A stretch of DNA of 64,000 nt from Paenisporosarcina sp. FSL H8-0542 (lineage in GTDB: Bacteria; Bacillota; Bacilli; Bacillales_A; Planococcaceae), in contig NZ_CP152050.1 in NCBI RefSeq assembly GCF_038632915.1, positions 2,945,001-3,009,000 on the forward strand, given 5' to 3'. The position numbers and the translations under genes are program-made. How positions within the stretch are numbered: position 1 is the first letter of the stretch; each line of letters opens with the position of its first letter. Of this stretch, positions 45,270 through 54,270 are shown piece by piece. Below the pieces are notes generated by a model. The model was not told the origin of the DNA. It made no database searches and saw only the letters and a program-made list of their open reading frames with translations.

Positions 45270-46012
45270 TCCTCAAATTCAACGGTTACATTATACTCCA
45301 CCAAGGAAAACATTTCAGAAACGGACCGAGCGGCATTTTCTTCAGCAATTTGCAAAACTCCTTGTTCAGTTGTTTCTTCAATCATCAATTTTTCCGCTTC
45401 TGCAGCCAATTCGTAAGCCTCGGTAATGTCAGCTTTCTCGCGGAACAATCCTTCATATGAAAATACTTCGACTTGATCGAATAATATTTCGGGTCTACCT
45501 AAAAATTCTGCTTTCGGTAAAGTTAGCGTTGCAGTTTTTGCTTCTTCATCCAGTACAATATCTTCCGCTTCGACTTTTGAGAAATCAATGCCCGCTTTCA
45601 CTGAACCAGGAATAACGACCAATAACTGACGTTTTGTCCCTGGCAGTTCGAGGCCGATTTCTTGTCCAAAAATCTTATTGTCCTGTCTTTTAATTATAGC
45701 TTTCGTGTAAGCCTCTGCTGTTGCGAGTTCATTTATCGATTGAATTTGCTCCAAAAAAGCCCCTTTATTTTCCGTGAACGTACTGCCTTTAATCATCCAA
45801 AAAGTTATAACTGGAACTGCAATAATCAGTACAATCATAACTGTAATAAACCATAGCATTTTCCGTTTCCACATGGACTTAAAAAGTGAGCCAAGTTGCC
45901 AAAATCCAGATGAACGTGGCTGAACACTTTCCAGCGTAACGGCTGTTTCGTCCTGAGCTTTTAATTCTTCAAGCAATCGTTCAATATCCTTAATTCGCTG
46001 ATCTTTTGACAT
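45266..46012 (-). CDS. DUF4230 membrane protein
   Basis: Cytoplasmic N-terminus with a short coiled coil ([18 protein letters not shown]), one membrane helix at about 58-78 ([21 protein letters not shown]), then an extracellular DUF4230 domain ([31 protein letters not shown]). Start at ATG 46010-46012 behind GGGGAGAACG; the 68 upstream open codons lack a start signal. 248 residues. Function of the family is unknown. Confidence 0.85.
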   Translation of the reverse strand: MSKDQRIKDIERLLEELKAQDETAVTLESVQPRSSGFWQLGSLFKSMWKRKMLWFITVMIVLIIAVPVITFWMIKGSTFTENKGAFLEQIQSINELATAEAYTKAIIKRQDNKIFGQEIGLELPGTKRQLLVVIPGSVKAGIDFSKVEAEDIVLDEEAKTATLTLPKAEFLGRPEILFDQVEVFSYEGLFREKADITEAYELAAEAEKLMIEETTEQGVLQIAEENAARSVSEMFSLVEYNVTVEFEE

Positions 46013-46128
46013 CGTTCTCCCCGTTTCTACTATATTAGTCAATGATTCTAGTACGTTTACGATAATGGAAAGTTTCAAATTGTACAACCTCGAGGCGAAT
46101 GATAGGATATTTTTAGAGGTGATGTGAA

Positions 46129-46389
46129 ATGGCGGATTACCAGTGGCGAGAGAAAATACGAAACGTAGAGCGTTCGACAAAAGAAAAAAGCCAAGTGCCC
46201 GAACGTGCAAAATCACTTGGATTTGGTTGCTTTACTATCGGGATGTTGCTTGTTGTATTGTTATTTGCTTTTATTAGTTTCGGACTCCTTTCACAGAATT
46301 ACTGGATTGCCGGAGGATTTTCGCTGATTTTCACGATTGGATTAGCCTTTATTTCCATCCAACTACTGCGGGCGGATAAGCTCCAATAA
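46129..46389 (+). CDS. Small two-helix membrane protein, 86 aa
   Basis: Charged N-terminus (RNVERSTKEKSQVPERAKS), then two hydrophobic helices (about 32-52 and 58-78) and a short tail. ATG preceded by AGAGGTGATGTGAA. Unrecognised; divergent from the DUF4230 gene and 64 bases before pdxK. Confidence 0.72.
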   Translation: MADYQWREKIRNVERSTKEKSQVPERAKSLGFGCFTIGMLLVVLLFAFISFGLLSQNYWIAGGFSLIFTIGLAFISIQLLRADKLQ

Positions 46390-46453
46390 TTGAATTATTG
46401 TGAGTTTTTGGTACGATAGAACACAGAAACTTATTGAAAAGAGGAATCCATTC

Positions 46454-47287
46454 ATGTCTTTGAAAAAAACATTAACCATCGCTGGTTCTGATACTTCTGG
46501 TGGTGCAGGCATACAAGCAGATTTAAAAACATTCCAAGAGCACGGTACTTACGGCATGAATGCCCTGACAGTTATCGTGACAATGGATCCTGATAAAGGC
46601 TGGAGCCACGGAATTCATCCGATTCCTGTTGAAACATTACAAGCACAGTTGAAAACAGCTCTTTCTACTGGCGTTGATGCCATCAAAACAGGGATGCTGC
46701 CAACTGTTGACATTATTAAAACAGCAGCGGAAGCAATCGATCGCTCTGGTTTAGAAAAAGTAGTTATTGACCCGGTTCTTGTGTGTAAAGGTGAAGACGA
46801 AGCCCTTTTCCCTGAAAATGTGGAAGCAATGGTCGCATCATTATTGCCTCGTGCACTGGTTGTCACTCCTAACTTGTTTGAAGCTGGACAACTTTCAGGT
46901 CTTGGAACATTAACAACAATTGACGATATGAAACGTGCTGCTGAAAAGATTCATGAAGCAGGCGCTACAAATGTAGTTATCAAAGGCGGCAAGCAGTTGA
47001 AGCATGAAAAAGCCGTTGATTTATTCTTTGATGGTTCAACATTTACTCTACTTGAATCAGAAAAAACGGATACGTCTTACAATCACGGAGCTGGTTGTAC
47101 ATTCGCAGCTGCAGTGACAGCAAACTTAGCAAACGGTCTTCCAGTAAATGAAGCTGTTTTGGAAGCGAAGAAATTCGTATCCGCTGCAATCGCTAACGGC
47201 TGGAAATTAAACGAATACGTCGGTCCGGTTATGCACGGAGCTAAAAACCGTTTCGGCGCACCAGAAGTTACAACATCAGAAATTTAA
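46454..47287 (+). CDS. pdxK: Pyridoxal/hydroxymethylpyrimidine kinase
   Basis: Ribokinase-fold enzyme phosphorylating pyridoxine vitamers (and HMP). TIAGSDTSGGAGIQADLKTF, VIDPVLVCKG, TPNLFEAGQLSG and NHGAGCTFAAAVTANLANG (anion hole and catalytic Asp position occupied as in GAGC-type PdxK) are visible. GAGC instead of the GTGC of ThiD favours the B. subtilis PdxK (YwdB) type. Start ATG at 46454 after AAAAGAGGAATCC. 277 residues. Confidence 0.93.
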   Translation: MSLKKTLTIAGSDTSGGAGIQADLKTFQEHGTYGMNALTVIVTMDPDKGWSHGIHPIPVETLQAQLKTALSTGVDAIKTGMLPTVDIIKTAAEAIDRSGLEKVVIDPVLVCKGEDEALFPENVEAMVASLLPRALVVTPNLFEAGQLSGLGTLTTIDDMKRAAEKIHEAGATNVVIKGGKQLKHEKAVDLFFDGSTFTLLESEKTDTSYNHGAGCTFAAAVTANLANGLPVNEAVLEAKKFVSAAIANGWKLNEYVGPVMHGAKNRFGAPEVTTSEI

Positions 47288-47297
47288 GTATCAATCT

Positions 47298-47330
47298 AGC
47301 CACTCTTTCATAAAGAAAGAGTGGCTTTTT
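47298..47330 (+). terminator. Terminator of pdxK
   Basis: AGCCACTCTTTC...GAAAGAGTGGCT followed by TTTTTTA. Confidence 0.92.
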
Positions 47331-47639
47331 TATGGAGTTTTTGTGGTTATTTGGAAAAATCACAGGTTTAGTTGGAATAGGTTACTTATAGAAGTGAAAG
47401 AGGTATCTCTTGAATAAAGTTTGATTAAAAATAACACACGAACCTGCTTTATTGCGGCAAATTCAAAGAATCCATTTTGAAAAAAGATCGATCAAAATGG
47501 ATTCTACAGTTTAGAATACATATGGAATTTTCATAAAAAAGTTTGATCATTTTTGGGTAAGCTTCTTGAACATTGGCATCCGTTCGTAATATAAGGTTAG
47601 TCAGATATTTAAAATGTATCGGTCCTTTTCTGTTACCAT
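47331..47639. other. AT-rich gap, no gene seen
   Basis: Convergent space between pdxK and the anti-sigma gene. No repeat of either family and no strong hairpin for the minus-strand cassette is evident. Confidence 0.5.
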
Positions 47640-48362
47640 CTATGTCCCGGCTATTTTTTCTCCCCTTGGCTGGCTGCTGTTGGCGTCCGGTTCGACGGTG
47701 ATGCCGATTTGATCAAAAGTCTGCCCTTCGGCGAGCTGGTAGGTCAATATTCCGGATCCGTTTTCGTCCGGCTTGAATATGCCGCTATTTTCCCTCGTGC
47801 CGTTTTTCAGCAACCAAACCTGGTAAACCTGTGAACCTTCGACGCCGGGTAATTCGTGAACCTGCAACACCAAATTTTTCTCTGATCCCTGCTGGACAAT
47901 ATATGCGATGCCGTTTGTTCCCGGGTGACTTTGATTGGCTGCTTTTAAGGGAATGGCCGTTAATATCTCAATGGGTATATTTTCGGCATGGCGATTTTTT
48001 TCCTGTACATTCGCTATTCCAAGGCCAATAATCGCGAGCAACAATACGGCCACGATACTGGTTGAAACTGGGGTGAAATGACTTTTGAGCATCATGGCGA
48101 GCTTGCTCATCTTAGCCATGAATGTTTCCGTACCGCTTTTCGTTTTGTGATCAAAAACAAACCCCATCACCTCGCCTTTTAGCGATTCAGGCACCTCGAT
48201 TTCGGTATAATCAAACGGCATAGCATGCCAGGCCTGGGACAATTCCTGATATTCTTTCTTACACTCCGTACAATTCTTTAAATGTTCAACAAAGGACATA
48301 CATTCGCTCTCCTTGAGCTCATTTGCTATATATGGAATTAAATGTTCACAATCCCTTCTCAT
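47640..48362 (-). CDS. Anti-sigma factor with zinc-finger and RskA domain
   Basis: 240 residues. N-terminal anti-sigma zinc-binding domain (FVEHLKNCTECKKEY, an H-x3-C-x2-C pattern), one membrane helix at about 99-117 (SIVAVLLLAIIGLGIANV), then an extracellular RskA-like beta domain (VYQVWLLKNGTRENSGIF; FDQIGITVEPDAN...SQPRGEKI). Overlaps the sigma-factor stop by four bases, so it holds that sigma inactive at the membrane. Activating signal unknown. Confidence 0.9.
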   Translation of the reverse strand: MRRDCEHLIPYIANELKESECMSFVEHLKNCTECKKEYQELSQAWHAMPFDYTEIEVPESLKGEVMGFVFDHKTKSGTETFMAKMSKLAMMLKSHFTPVSTSIVAVLLLAIIGLGIANVQEKNRHAENIPIEILTAIPLKAANQSHPGTNGIAYIVQQGSEKNLVLQVHELPGVEGSQVYQVWLLKNGTRENSGIFKPDENGSGILTYQLAEGQTFDQIGITVEPDANSSQPRGEKIAGT

Positions 48363-48904
48363 TTTATATCCTCCAATTCCAGATGCTTCCTCAAACCTTT
48401 AAGAGCTTGGTGCAGCCTACTTTTAATCGTGCCGAGCGGCTCTTGTTCCAGCTTGGCGATCTCTGAAAGAGAATACCCTTTCCAATATAGCAAATCGATT
48501 AATTTTCTTTGCGCTGTCGGCAATTTGTTTTTCGCCATCTCAATATTATTCGTATTTACTCGTTGCTCGATTGCATTGGCAAGGTCGGCGATCTCTTCAT
48601 GTTCCTCTTGATAGTGTTGCGTATGTCTCTTCTCTTTGCGGTGGTAGTCAATGCAAATATTGCGAGTAATCGTGAGGAGCCAATTTACAAAGTTGCCTTG
48701 AGCGGGATCGTAATGGCTGTTTGTTGTCCATAGCCTCAAAAAGACCACCTGAATAATCTCTTTCGTTTTTTCCTCATTCCCATTACAAAACTTCATAACA
48801 AAGCCGTAAACAAGCTTGATATATCGATCATAAAGCTCCTCTAATGCGTGACCGTGTTTTTCGTTTACCAATCTCATTAATTCCGCATCGTAATTTTCTT
48901 TCAT
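48359..48904 (-). CDS. ECF-type RNA polymerase sigma factor
   Basis: 181 residues. Region 2 (ALEELYDRYIKLVYGFVMKF, FLRLWTTNSHYDPAQGNFVNWLLTITRNICID) and region 4 (LPTAQRKLIDLLYWKGYSLSEIAKLEQEPLGTIKSRLHQALKGLR) are typical of SigK/RpoE-like ECF sigma factors paired with RskA anti-sigmas. GGGAG ribosome site; TATAAT at 48943-48948 on the minus strand may be its own -10. Confidence 0.93.
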   Translation of the reverse strand: MKENYDAELMRLVNEKHGHALEELYDRYIKLVYGFVMKFCNGNEEKTKEIIQVVFLRLWTTNSHYDPAQGNFVNWLLTITRNICIDYHRKEKRHTQHYQEEHEEIADLANAIEQRVNTNNIEMAKNKLPTAQRKLIDLLYWKGYSLSEIAKLEQEPLGTIKSRLHQALKGLRKHLELEDIK

Positions 48905-48965
48905 GTGGCACTCCCTGCTATTGGAAAAAAATATATTGCCATTATACTATTTTAAAAATAAGGAT

Positions 48966-48991
48966 GGGAACGACCGCGACTGATCGTTCCC
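48966..48991 (-). terminator. Terminator of the lipoprotein gene upstream of the sigma gene
   Basis: GGGAACGA...TCGTTCCC, 10 bases from the lipoprotein stop codon; AT-rich with TTATTTTT on the minus side. Confidence 0.75.
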
Positions 48992-49000
48992 TGGACAGGC

Positions 49001-49474
49001 TTATTCAAATTCTGTTTCGCTGTTTACGACAAACCATACATCTTTTACTCCTTGTCCGTTTACATCCCCTTCTTGCTGGTCTTTTGCAAAATAATAGAGA
49101 GGAAAGCCTTTGTACGTGACCTGCTTCTCCCCGTTGTCTTCTCTTGTAATTGTATCGAAATCCTTTTTGTCAAAACCTTCCGGTACGGCGAAATCCTCTT
49201 GGGTAAATGATGGCCAGTTTGCTAGGCAGTCTCCGCCGCAATTGCTTTTTCCTGCTTGGTCCTTTTTAAAGTAATACAGGGCCATTCCCTGTGGATCCGC
49301 CAGGTACTCTCCAGCTTTCTCATTCTCCAAAAGCTGAAGGCTGTCAGCCGGGGCTTGTTCCGTTTGGGCTTGATCGGGTTGATCCGTCTCTTTTTTTTCC
49401 TCAGTGCTATTTCCACAGGCAGCCAAAGCAAAAATAATCGAAAGTATCGTGAGCGTAAAAATTCCTTTTTTCAT
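49001..49474 (-). CDS. Lipoprotein with repeated Y-x-F/Y-x-x-D motif (COG4315-like)
   Basis: 157 residues. Lipobox LAACGN, an acidic Glu/Gln linker, then two repeats of the secreted YxYFxxD type: GMALYYFKKDQAGKSNCGGDC and GFPLYYFAKDQQEGDV, with LANWPSF between. Family function is unclear; members often accompany ECF sigma/RskA pairs. ATG at 49472-49474 after TTGGAGGAACAAAC. Probably a target of the neighbouring sigma. Confidence 0.88.
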   Translation of the reverse strand: MKKGIFTLTILSIIFALAACGNSTEEKKETDQPDQAQTEQAPADSLQLLENEKAGEYLADPQGMALYYFKKDQAGKSNCGGDCLANWPSFTQEDFAVPEGFDKKDFDTITREDNGEKQVTYKGFPLYYFAKDQQEGDVNGQGVKDVWFVVNSETEFE

Positions 49475-49512
49475 GTTTGTTCCTCCAAGTTTTTTAGATT
49501 TAAGGCTTACCC

Positions 49513-50316
49513 TTACTTCCAGCCCCATTTTTGAAAGATTTGGTGAGACTCTTCCGTTTTTAAATAATCAATAAATTGCTGTGCCTCTTTTTTCTGATCG
49601 GTGATTTTCGTCAGGACGATCGGCGTTCCACGATAGAGCTTTTCTTCTTCGGGCAGTTCGATCAGGTCGGTCACATCCTGGAGCCGGTAATGCCATGATT
49701 CATAGGTAATCCAGGCGTCTAGACTGGAATTCGAATTCCATCGTTCAATGGCTTCGGCACTCGACTTTACAGAAAGGTTAATATTTTGGGAAATGCCTTC
49801 GATTAGCCCTTTTCTGCCTGCCATATCTTCCCAAAGTCCAAGCTGGCCAGCCCCATTCACATCAATTATTTTTACTCCATTTTTCGTTAAATCCTCCAGG
49901 CTTTCAATCTTCTTAGGATTTCCTTTCCTCACCAATATTCCTGCAGCACGCGGGTAAAGCTCCGTACGTGATGTAGTGTCGATCATTTCGGGGTGGTTAA
50001 AGATGAAGTCCTGCAGCATATATTCGGAGCCACCGAAAATAATATCTGCATCTTCCTTTGCCTGGCTGATCCACTTGCCTTCTGGTCCAGCTGTTACTTC
50101 CACCTTGATTCCCGTTTCAGCTGAAAAATGTTCAGCAGCTTCCTTAATCGGTCCAAGTGGTCCGCCTGGTCCGTACACCCGGATGACATGATCACTTTGG
50201 CTGGAATTTGGTGTTTCCTGGGACGTCGGCTTACGGTCCATATTTGCATAGGCTGACAATCCGGTAGCCGTAATGACAAAGAGCAGTAAAGCTGATAGAA
50301 ATACGGTCTTCTTCAT
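49513..50316 (-). CDS. AcfC-like extracellular substrate-binding protein
   Basis: 267 residues, N-terminal signal or anchor (FLSALLLFVITATGLSAYA), then a solute-binding fold resembling accessory colonisation factor AcfC: VIRVYGPGGPLGPIKEAAE, DADIIFGGSEYM, ILVRKGNPKKIESLEDL, GAGQLGLWEDMAGR, AWITYESW. Related to molybdate/sulphate-type binding proteins; ligand unknown. No permease or ATPase of that class is adjacent. Lies 38 bases before the lipoprotein gene and likely shares its transcript. Confidence 0.85.
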   Translation of the reverse strand: MKKTVFLSALLLFVITATGLSAYANMDRKPTSQETPNSSQSDHVIRVYGPGGPLGPIKEAAEHFSAETGIKVEVTAGPEGKWISQAKEDADIIFGGSEYMLQDFIFNHPEMIDTTSRTELYPRAAGILVRKGNPKKIESLEDLTKNGVKIIDVNGAGQLGLWEDMAGRKGLIEGISQNINLSVKSSAEAIERWNSNSSLDAWITYESWHYRLQDVTDLIELPEEEKLYRGTPIVLTKITDQKKEAQQFIDYLKTEESHQIFQKWGWK

Positions 50317-50467
50317 GATTCTCCCTCCATTTTATATATATTTTTTAACGGTACTATCAGAGGAAACGAAGGGAGTTCGTAAACGGTTTGATTATAATTG
50401 CAAAATAGTTAGAAAGTTTCATTTAAATCATTATCCCTATTCCTCTTCGCTCCTGTTTGTAACCAAA

Positions 50468-50511
50468 AACACCACAACGACTGCTTGGATTCCAGCAAAC
50501 GTTGTGGTGTT
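50468..50511 (-). terminator. Terminator of the permease pair
   Basis: AACACCACAACG...CGTTGTGGTGTT, A-run to its left (T-run on minus), directly past the stop of the second permease gene. Confidence 0.85.
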
Positions 50512-50519
50512 CATTATTA

Positions 50520-51542
50520 TCATTTAGCGGTTTTTTGAAGAAAATTCATTTTTTCTTTGAGCTGTTGTTGGTTCCACTCGATGGTTTCTTCTGAAACAAA
50601 GGCCATTCGCTTGCGTTTCGGCAATTTGACTTGACCGTTCGTTGCCCGAGTATAGCCTTCAATCATGGCTGCGATTGCCAAAATAACGAGAGCAAAGCTG
50701 ATGGCTGGACCCAGGGGCAACCAAGGAGCGCCTTGCAGGTAGCGGAAAGAGTTACCGAAAAGCCCTGCCCATTCGTATGAAATGGATCTAGGGGGATCGC
50801 CGAACATAGCGTCATAATCAACGTCTGTTCCACCTAAAAACAATTGAAGCATCCCTAAATGGGCAAAGACGATCAGCGATTCCACCACTTGTTGTCCGTA
50901 AAGAACCAACAATTTTTCACGCATTTGGGGGAATAAGTGACGGATGATCAGACGTCTGCGACTGGCTCCCAGTGTACGTGCCGCCAATATATATTCCTGG
51001 TGGTACAGTAGGTTGGCTTCATTGCCTACCAATGCTGCCACAATCGGAACCGTCATGAAAGCCATAATGACGACCTGAATGACTAACCTTTCTGTAATGG
51101 TCGTCGAGAATCCTTCTGGCGGCATCCAAAGAACTGGTGACAACAATAGCACGGCAAATATGGTCATGGGTACATAATGAATCGGATCAATTAATCCATT
51201 AATCCATGAGCGCTGACGTTGCAAATAAGTCCCAAGTGCAAAGCCTAATGGAATGGCAATCAACATTCGCAAAAATGCCACTGCCATGGCTGCAATAATC
51301 GTGTATTTGGCACCAATCATGATTTTTGCCAACATATCGTAGCCAAATTGGTCCGTTCCGAGCGGATGCATCCATTTTGGTGAAATTGGTGGTCCTTCCA
51401 CTGCACGACCATTTTCTTCAATGAAAAACGTTTGCTTTGGAACACTTCCGAAAATCCATTCAAACACAAAACTGCCGACTAAAAAGAAAGCGATGATGCT
51501 GAATCCAATGAGAAATAAAGGTTGTCTCCAAACGGATTTCAT
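50520..51542 (-). CDS. ABC transporter permease, OppC/DppC-like
   Basis: 340 residues, about six membrane helices. HPLGTDQFGYDMLAKIMIGAKYTI is the OppC N-terminal signature and EYILAARTLGASRRRLIIRHLFPQM the EAA-type coupling loop. Start ATG 51540-51542 behind GAGGAGGTGTTGTTGG, overlapping the OppB-like stop (ATGA). No ATPase or binding protein is encoded nearby. Confidence 0.88.
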   Translation of the reverse strand: MKSVWRQPLFLIGFSIIAFFLVGSFVFEWIFGSVPKQTFFIEENGRAVEGPPISPKWMHPLGTDQFGYDMLAKIMIGAKYTIIAAMAVAFLRMLIAIPLGFALGTYLQRQRSWINGLIDPIHYVPMTIFAVLLLSPVLWMPPEGFSTTITERLVIQVVIMAFMTVPIVAALVGNEANLLYHQEYILAARTLGASRRRLIIRHLFPQMREKLLVLYGQQVVESLIVFAHLGMLQLFLGGTDVDYDAMFGDPPRSISYEWAGLFGNSFRYLQGAPWLPLGPAISFALVILAIAAMIEGYTRATNGQVKLPKRKRMAFVSEETIEWNQQQLKEKMNFLQKTAK

Positions 51543-52426
51543 CCAACAACACCTCCTCTTTTTAATCGATGAATAAAGTACCATTCCCCAAGGCTATACA
51601 AAAGGAAAATTGGCAGGAAGAAACTTATGATTGTCACTAAGAACAATGTGCCGCTCAAGTTTTCATACATGTACAACATAACGCCAGGAATATTGAACAT
51701 CAGTTCGAGAATGAAGAGATTGGATAGCATAAACCACATCGTTTTTTTCGATTGGAAAAACACACTGATGATGGCATTGCGGAAAATGTGCATGAATAAG
51801 ATGAATGCTTTTCCGAAGCCTAAAGATTTTGCCAGTTCAACATACATGTTCCGCTCTTCTGCTTCGAATGTCAGCATGCTCAATCGGTACAATTGAATCA
51901 TCGGTAAAATCATCAGACATAGAACCGGTAGCCAATATATGCGATCGTCACCAATCACTGCAATTTTGGACACGAGTACCCCTGTATTCTGGAAAATAAT
52001 TACGACAAGCAATTGGGCAAGCACGATGATTAGTATGTCAGGCATTGATTCCAGGAAATAAAAGAAAAGTTTGACACGTGCGCGTGCCTTTTCGCGCAAT
52101 AGCATCGTGATGAAAGTGCCGATTAATGCGAACACCACAGCTACAACCAGTGCCAAAAATAATATTTGAAGTGAATAAGTGATATTTTCCAGAAGCTGTG
52201 GGAATATTGGGACTTCCCGTATTTCGCCACGCCCAACGAAATGGGCCACACTTAACTCACTAATATTCATTAGAGATGTTGCATGCAATTGAATCGTTTC
52301 TATGTATTCTTTCCATAATAATTCCCCCTGCTGTAAGCCGGCAATCAGCACAGGTGCTCCACTTATGAGCAAAATACTCACCAATGCAGCTACGAGCTGG
52401 ATAACCCACTTGAGAAATCCTTTCAT
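51539..52426 (-). CDS. ABC transporter permease, OppB/DppB-like
   Basis: 295 residues, five to six membrane helices. Diverged OppB-type permease: ENITYSLQILFLALVVAVV, SMPDILIIVLAQLLVVIIF, and EERNMYVELAKSLGFGKAFILFMHIFRNAI as the EAA-like loop. Together with the next gene it would form a heterodimeric channel for peptides or similar solutes; partner ATPases must be encoded elsewhere. Confidence 0.85.
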   Translation of the reverse strand: MKGFLKWVIQLVAALVSILLISGAPVLIAGLQQGELLWKEYIETIQLHATSLMNISELSVAHFVGRGEIREVPIFPQLLENITYSLQILFLALVVAVVFALIGTFITMLLREKARARVKLFFYFLESMPDILIIVLAQLLVVIIFQNTGVLVSKIAVIGDDRIYWLPVLCLMILPMIQLYRLSMLTFEAEERNMYVELAKSLGFGKAFILFMHIFRNAIISVFFQSKKTMWFMLSNLFILELMFNIPGVMLYMYENLSGTLFLVTIISFFLPIFLLYSLGEWYFIHRLKRGGVVG

Positions 52427-52499
52427 ATTACCTTCCTCCTGTTCTCTAAAAAATCAGATAGTTTAATAATACCATATTTTTCTATTTCGTGGAACGAAG

Positions 52500-52941
52500 A
52501 AATTTTAGACGATCCTTATTCTTTCACGATTGTCTTCGTTCTTCCACCGTCGGAGTCGGGTTAGAGTGGCGTTTTCCACTTTTCCTACTGTCTAGTTCCA
52601 AACGCCAGCCCGCACCTACGCTTCAGAAACTCAATCGAAAACAAGTTTTCGTTTCGTTTCTTCCACCGTCAGAGTCGGGTTAGAGTGGCGTTTTCCACTT
52701 TTCTTACTGTCTAGTTCCAAACGCCAGCCCGCACCTCCGCTTCAGAAACTCAATCGAAAACAAGTTTTCGTTTCGTTTCTTCCACCGTCGGAGTCGGGCT
52801 AGAGTGACGTTTTCCACTTTTCCTACTGTCTAGTTCCAAACGCCAGCCCGCACCTCCGCTTCAGAAACTCAATCGAAAACAAGTTTTCGTTTCGTTTCTT
52901 CCACCGTCGGAGTCGGGCTAGAGTGGCGTTTTCCACTTTTC
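52500..52941. repeat. Tandem hairpin-repeat array, ~119-bp units
   Basis: Three full units (starting TGTCTAGTTCCAAACGCC near 52589, 52708 and 52827) preceded by a partial one. Stems: outer AAACGCC/GGCGTTT, second AGCCCG/CGGGCT, inner CGAAAAC-AA-GTTTTCG. Same architecture as the 27.7-kb array but with different paired bases. Fills the divergent space before yojF. Confidence 0.92.
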
Positions 52942-53023
52942 CATGAGCATGCTAATCGCATTAATCAGCAAAATTCACTATACTTATGTCTAGAAGTTTT
53001 GTTGTTAAGAGGGGGATAAAAAA

Positions 53024-53374
53024 GTGGACGTAGTACATGTAGCAAAGTTACAGGAATTGTTAAATTCCTTTGCAGATAAAGATGTTTATCTTCATTTGGA
53101 AACGACGAATGGTGCTTATGCATCTCATTTTGACGAGACTGTGTTTAATGCAGGGGCATTCATACGTAATATTGTCGTGAAGTATGAATTAGGAAAAGTC
53201 GCGGGTGACAGCCCTCACCGTGTTGGCTTAAAATTGCCACATGGCTGGGTGTATGCACAGGGGATCACTCATTTTGAATTGGATGAGTACGGTCGTTTGT
53301 TGATGGCTGGACACGATCAATCAGGAAAATTGGCAGTTGCGCTTCAAATCAGCGAAACGCCATTTACGTATTAA
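53024..53374 (+). CDS. yojF: YojF family protein (DUF1806)
   Basis: 116 residues, small protein always encoded before bshB2 in Bacillales. VHVAKLQELLNSFADKDVYLHLETTNGAYA and VGLKLPHGWVYAQGITHFE are family features. GTG start after GAGGGGGATAAAAAA. Function not known; probably linked to bacillithiol metabolism by context. Confidence 0.9.
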   Translation: MDVVHVAKLQELLNSFADKDVYLHLETTNGAYASHFDETVFNAGAFIRNIVVKYELGKVAGDSPHRVGLKLPHGWVYAQGITHFELDEYGRLLMAGHDQSGKLAVALQISETPFTY

Positions 53375-53389
53375 GAAGGAGGAAATCAT

Positions 53390-54085
53390 ATGACTTTAAC
53401 ACAAGAAAGACACGTACTCGTTGTATTTCCTCACCCAGATGACGAAGCATTTGGCGTTTCCGGTACCATCTCCATGTATATCAAACAGGGAACTCCGGTT
53501 ACATATGCTTGTTTAACATTAGGCGAGATGGGACGTAATTTAGGAAATCCACCTTTTGCGACACGTGAGTCTTTACCACATATCCGTAAAGATGAATTGA
53601 TTGCTTCCGCACAAGCGATGGGCTTGACCGATTTACGCATGATGGGTTTGCGGGATAAAACTGTAGAGTTTGAAGATGATGAAAAAATGGTTCAAATGAT
53701 GACGAAGCTGATTGAAGAAACGAACCCATCACTCATCATTACGTTTTATCCGAACTACGCAGTGCATCCAGATCATGAAGCGACGGCTCGTGCGGTCGTA
53801 CGTGCTGTTCGCCGTATGGATGAGAATCTGCGTCCGAAATTGTATGCGGTGGCGTTTGCAAATAATACAAAGGATGATCTTGGAGAACCTGATGTCGTTC
53901 ATGATATTCAGGAAGTACGAGATCAAAAGATGGGCGCAATGCGTGCACATATTTCCCAGACAGCTTGGATGTTGGCGGAAATGGAGAAACGCTTGGCAGA
54001 AGGAGAACCTGAAGCTGAGAACTGGTTTACCTATGAGCGGTTCTATAATTACCGCTGGCATGAAGATTTTGAAGAAACATTCTAA
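53390..54085 (+). CDS. bshB2: Bacillithiol biosynthesis deacetylase BshB2
   Basis: Zinc-dependent LmbE/PIG-L deacetylase removing acetate from GlcNAc-malate (or bacillithiol conjugates). Zn motif PHPDDEAFG at residues ~14-22 and the downstream YPNYAVHPDHEA supply the His/Asp ligands; GEMGRNLG is typical for BshB2. 231 residues. Fifteen bases after yojF with AAGGAGGAAAT. Confidence 0.95.
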   Translation: MTLTQERHVLVVFPHPDDEAFGVSGTISMYIKQGTPVTYACLTLGEMGRNLGNPPFATRESLPHIRKDELIASAQAMGLTDLRMMGLRDKTVEFEDDEKMVQMMTKLIEETNPSLIITFYPNYAVHPDHEATARAVVRAVRRMDENLRPKLYAVAFANNTKDDLGEPDVVHDIQEVRDQKMGAMRAHISQTAWMLAEMEKRLAEGEPEAENWFTYERFYNYRWHEDFEETF

Positions 54086-54114
54086 CTCTACAAGTAAATG
54101 ATTATTTCCTAATG

Positions 54115-54157
54115 AAATCCTGGAGATTCCACATAAAATGGGTCTTTCAGGATTTTT
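54115..54157 (+). terminator. Terminator of yojF-bshB2
   Basis: AAATCCTG...CAGGATTT with a partly paired interior, followed by TTATTG. Confidence 0.7.
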
Positions 54158-54270
54158 ATTGTTTAAGTTGTGGAATTATAAGGAATACATACAAATGTGG
54201 ACTTTTTGAGCTTCGGCAAGTATCATTACTAGAGAAGTTGAATAATTATACATCTTAGGAGGACCCATTT

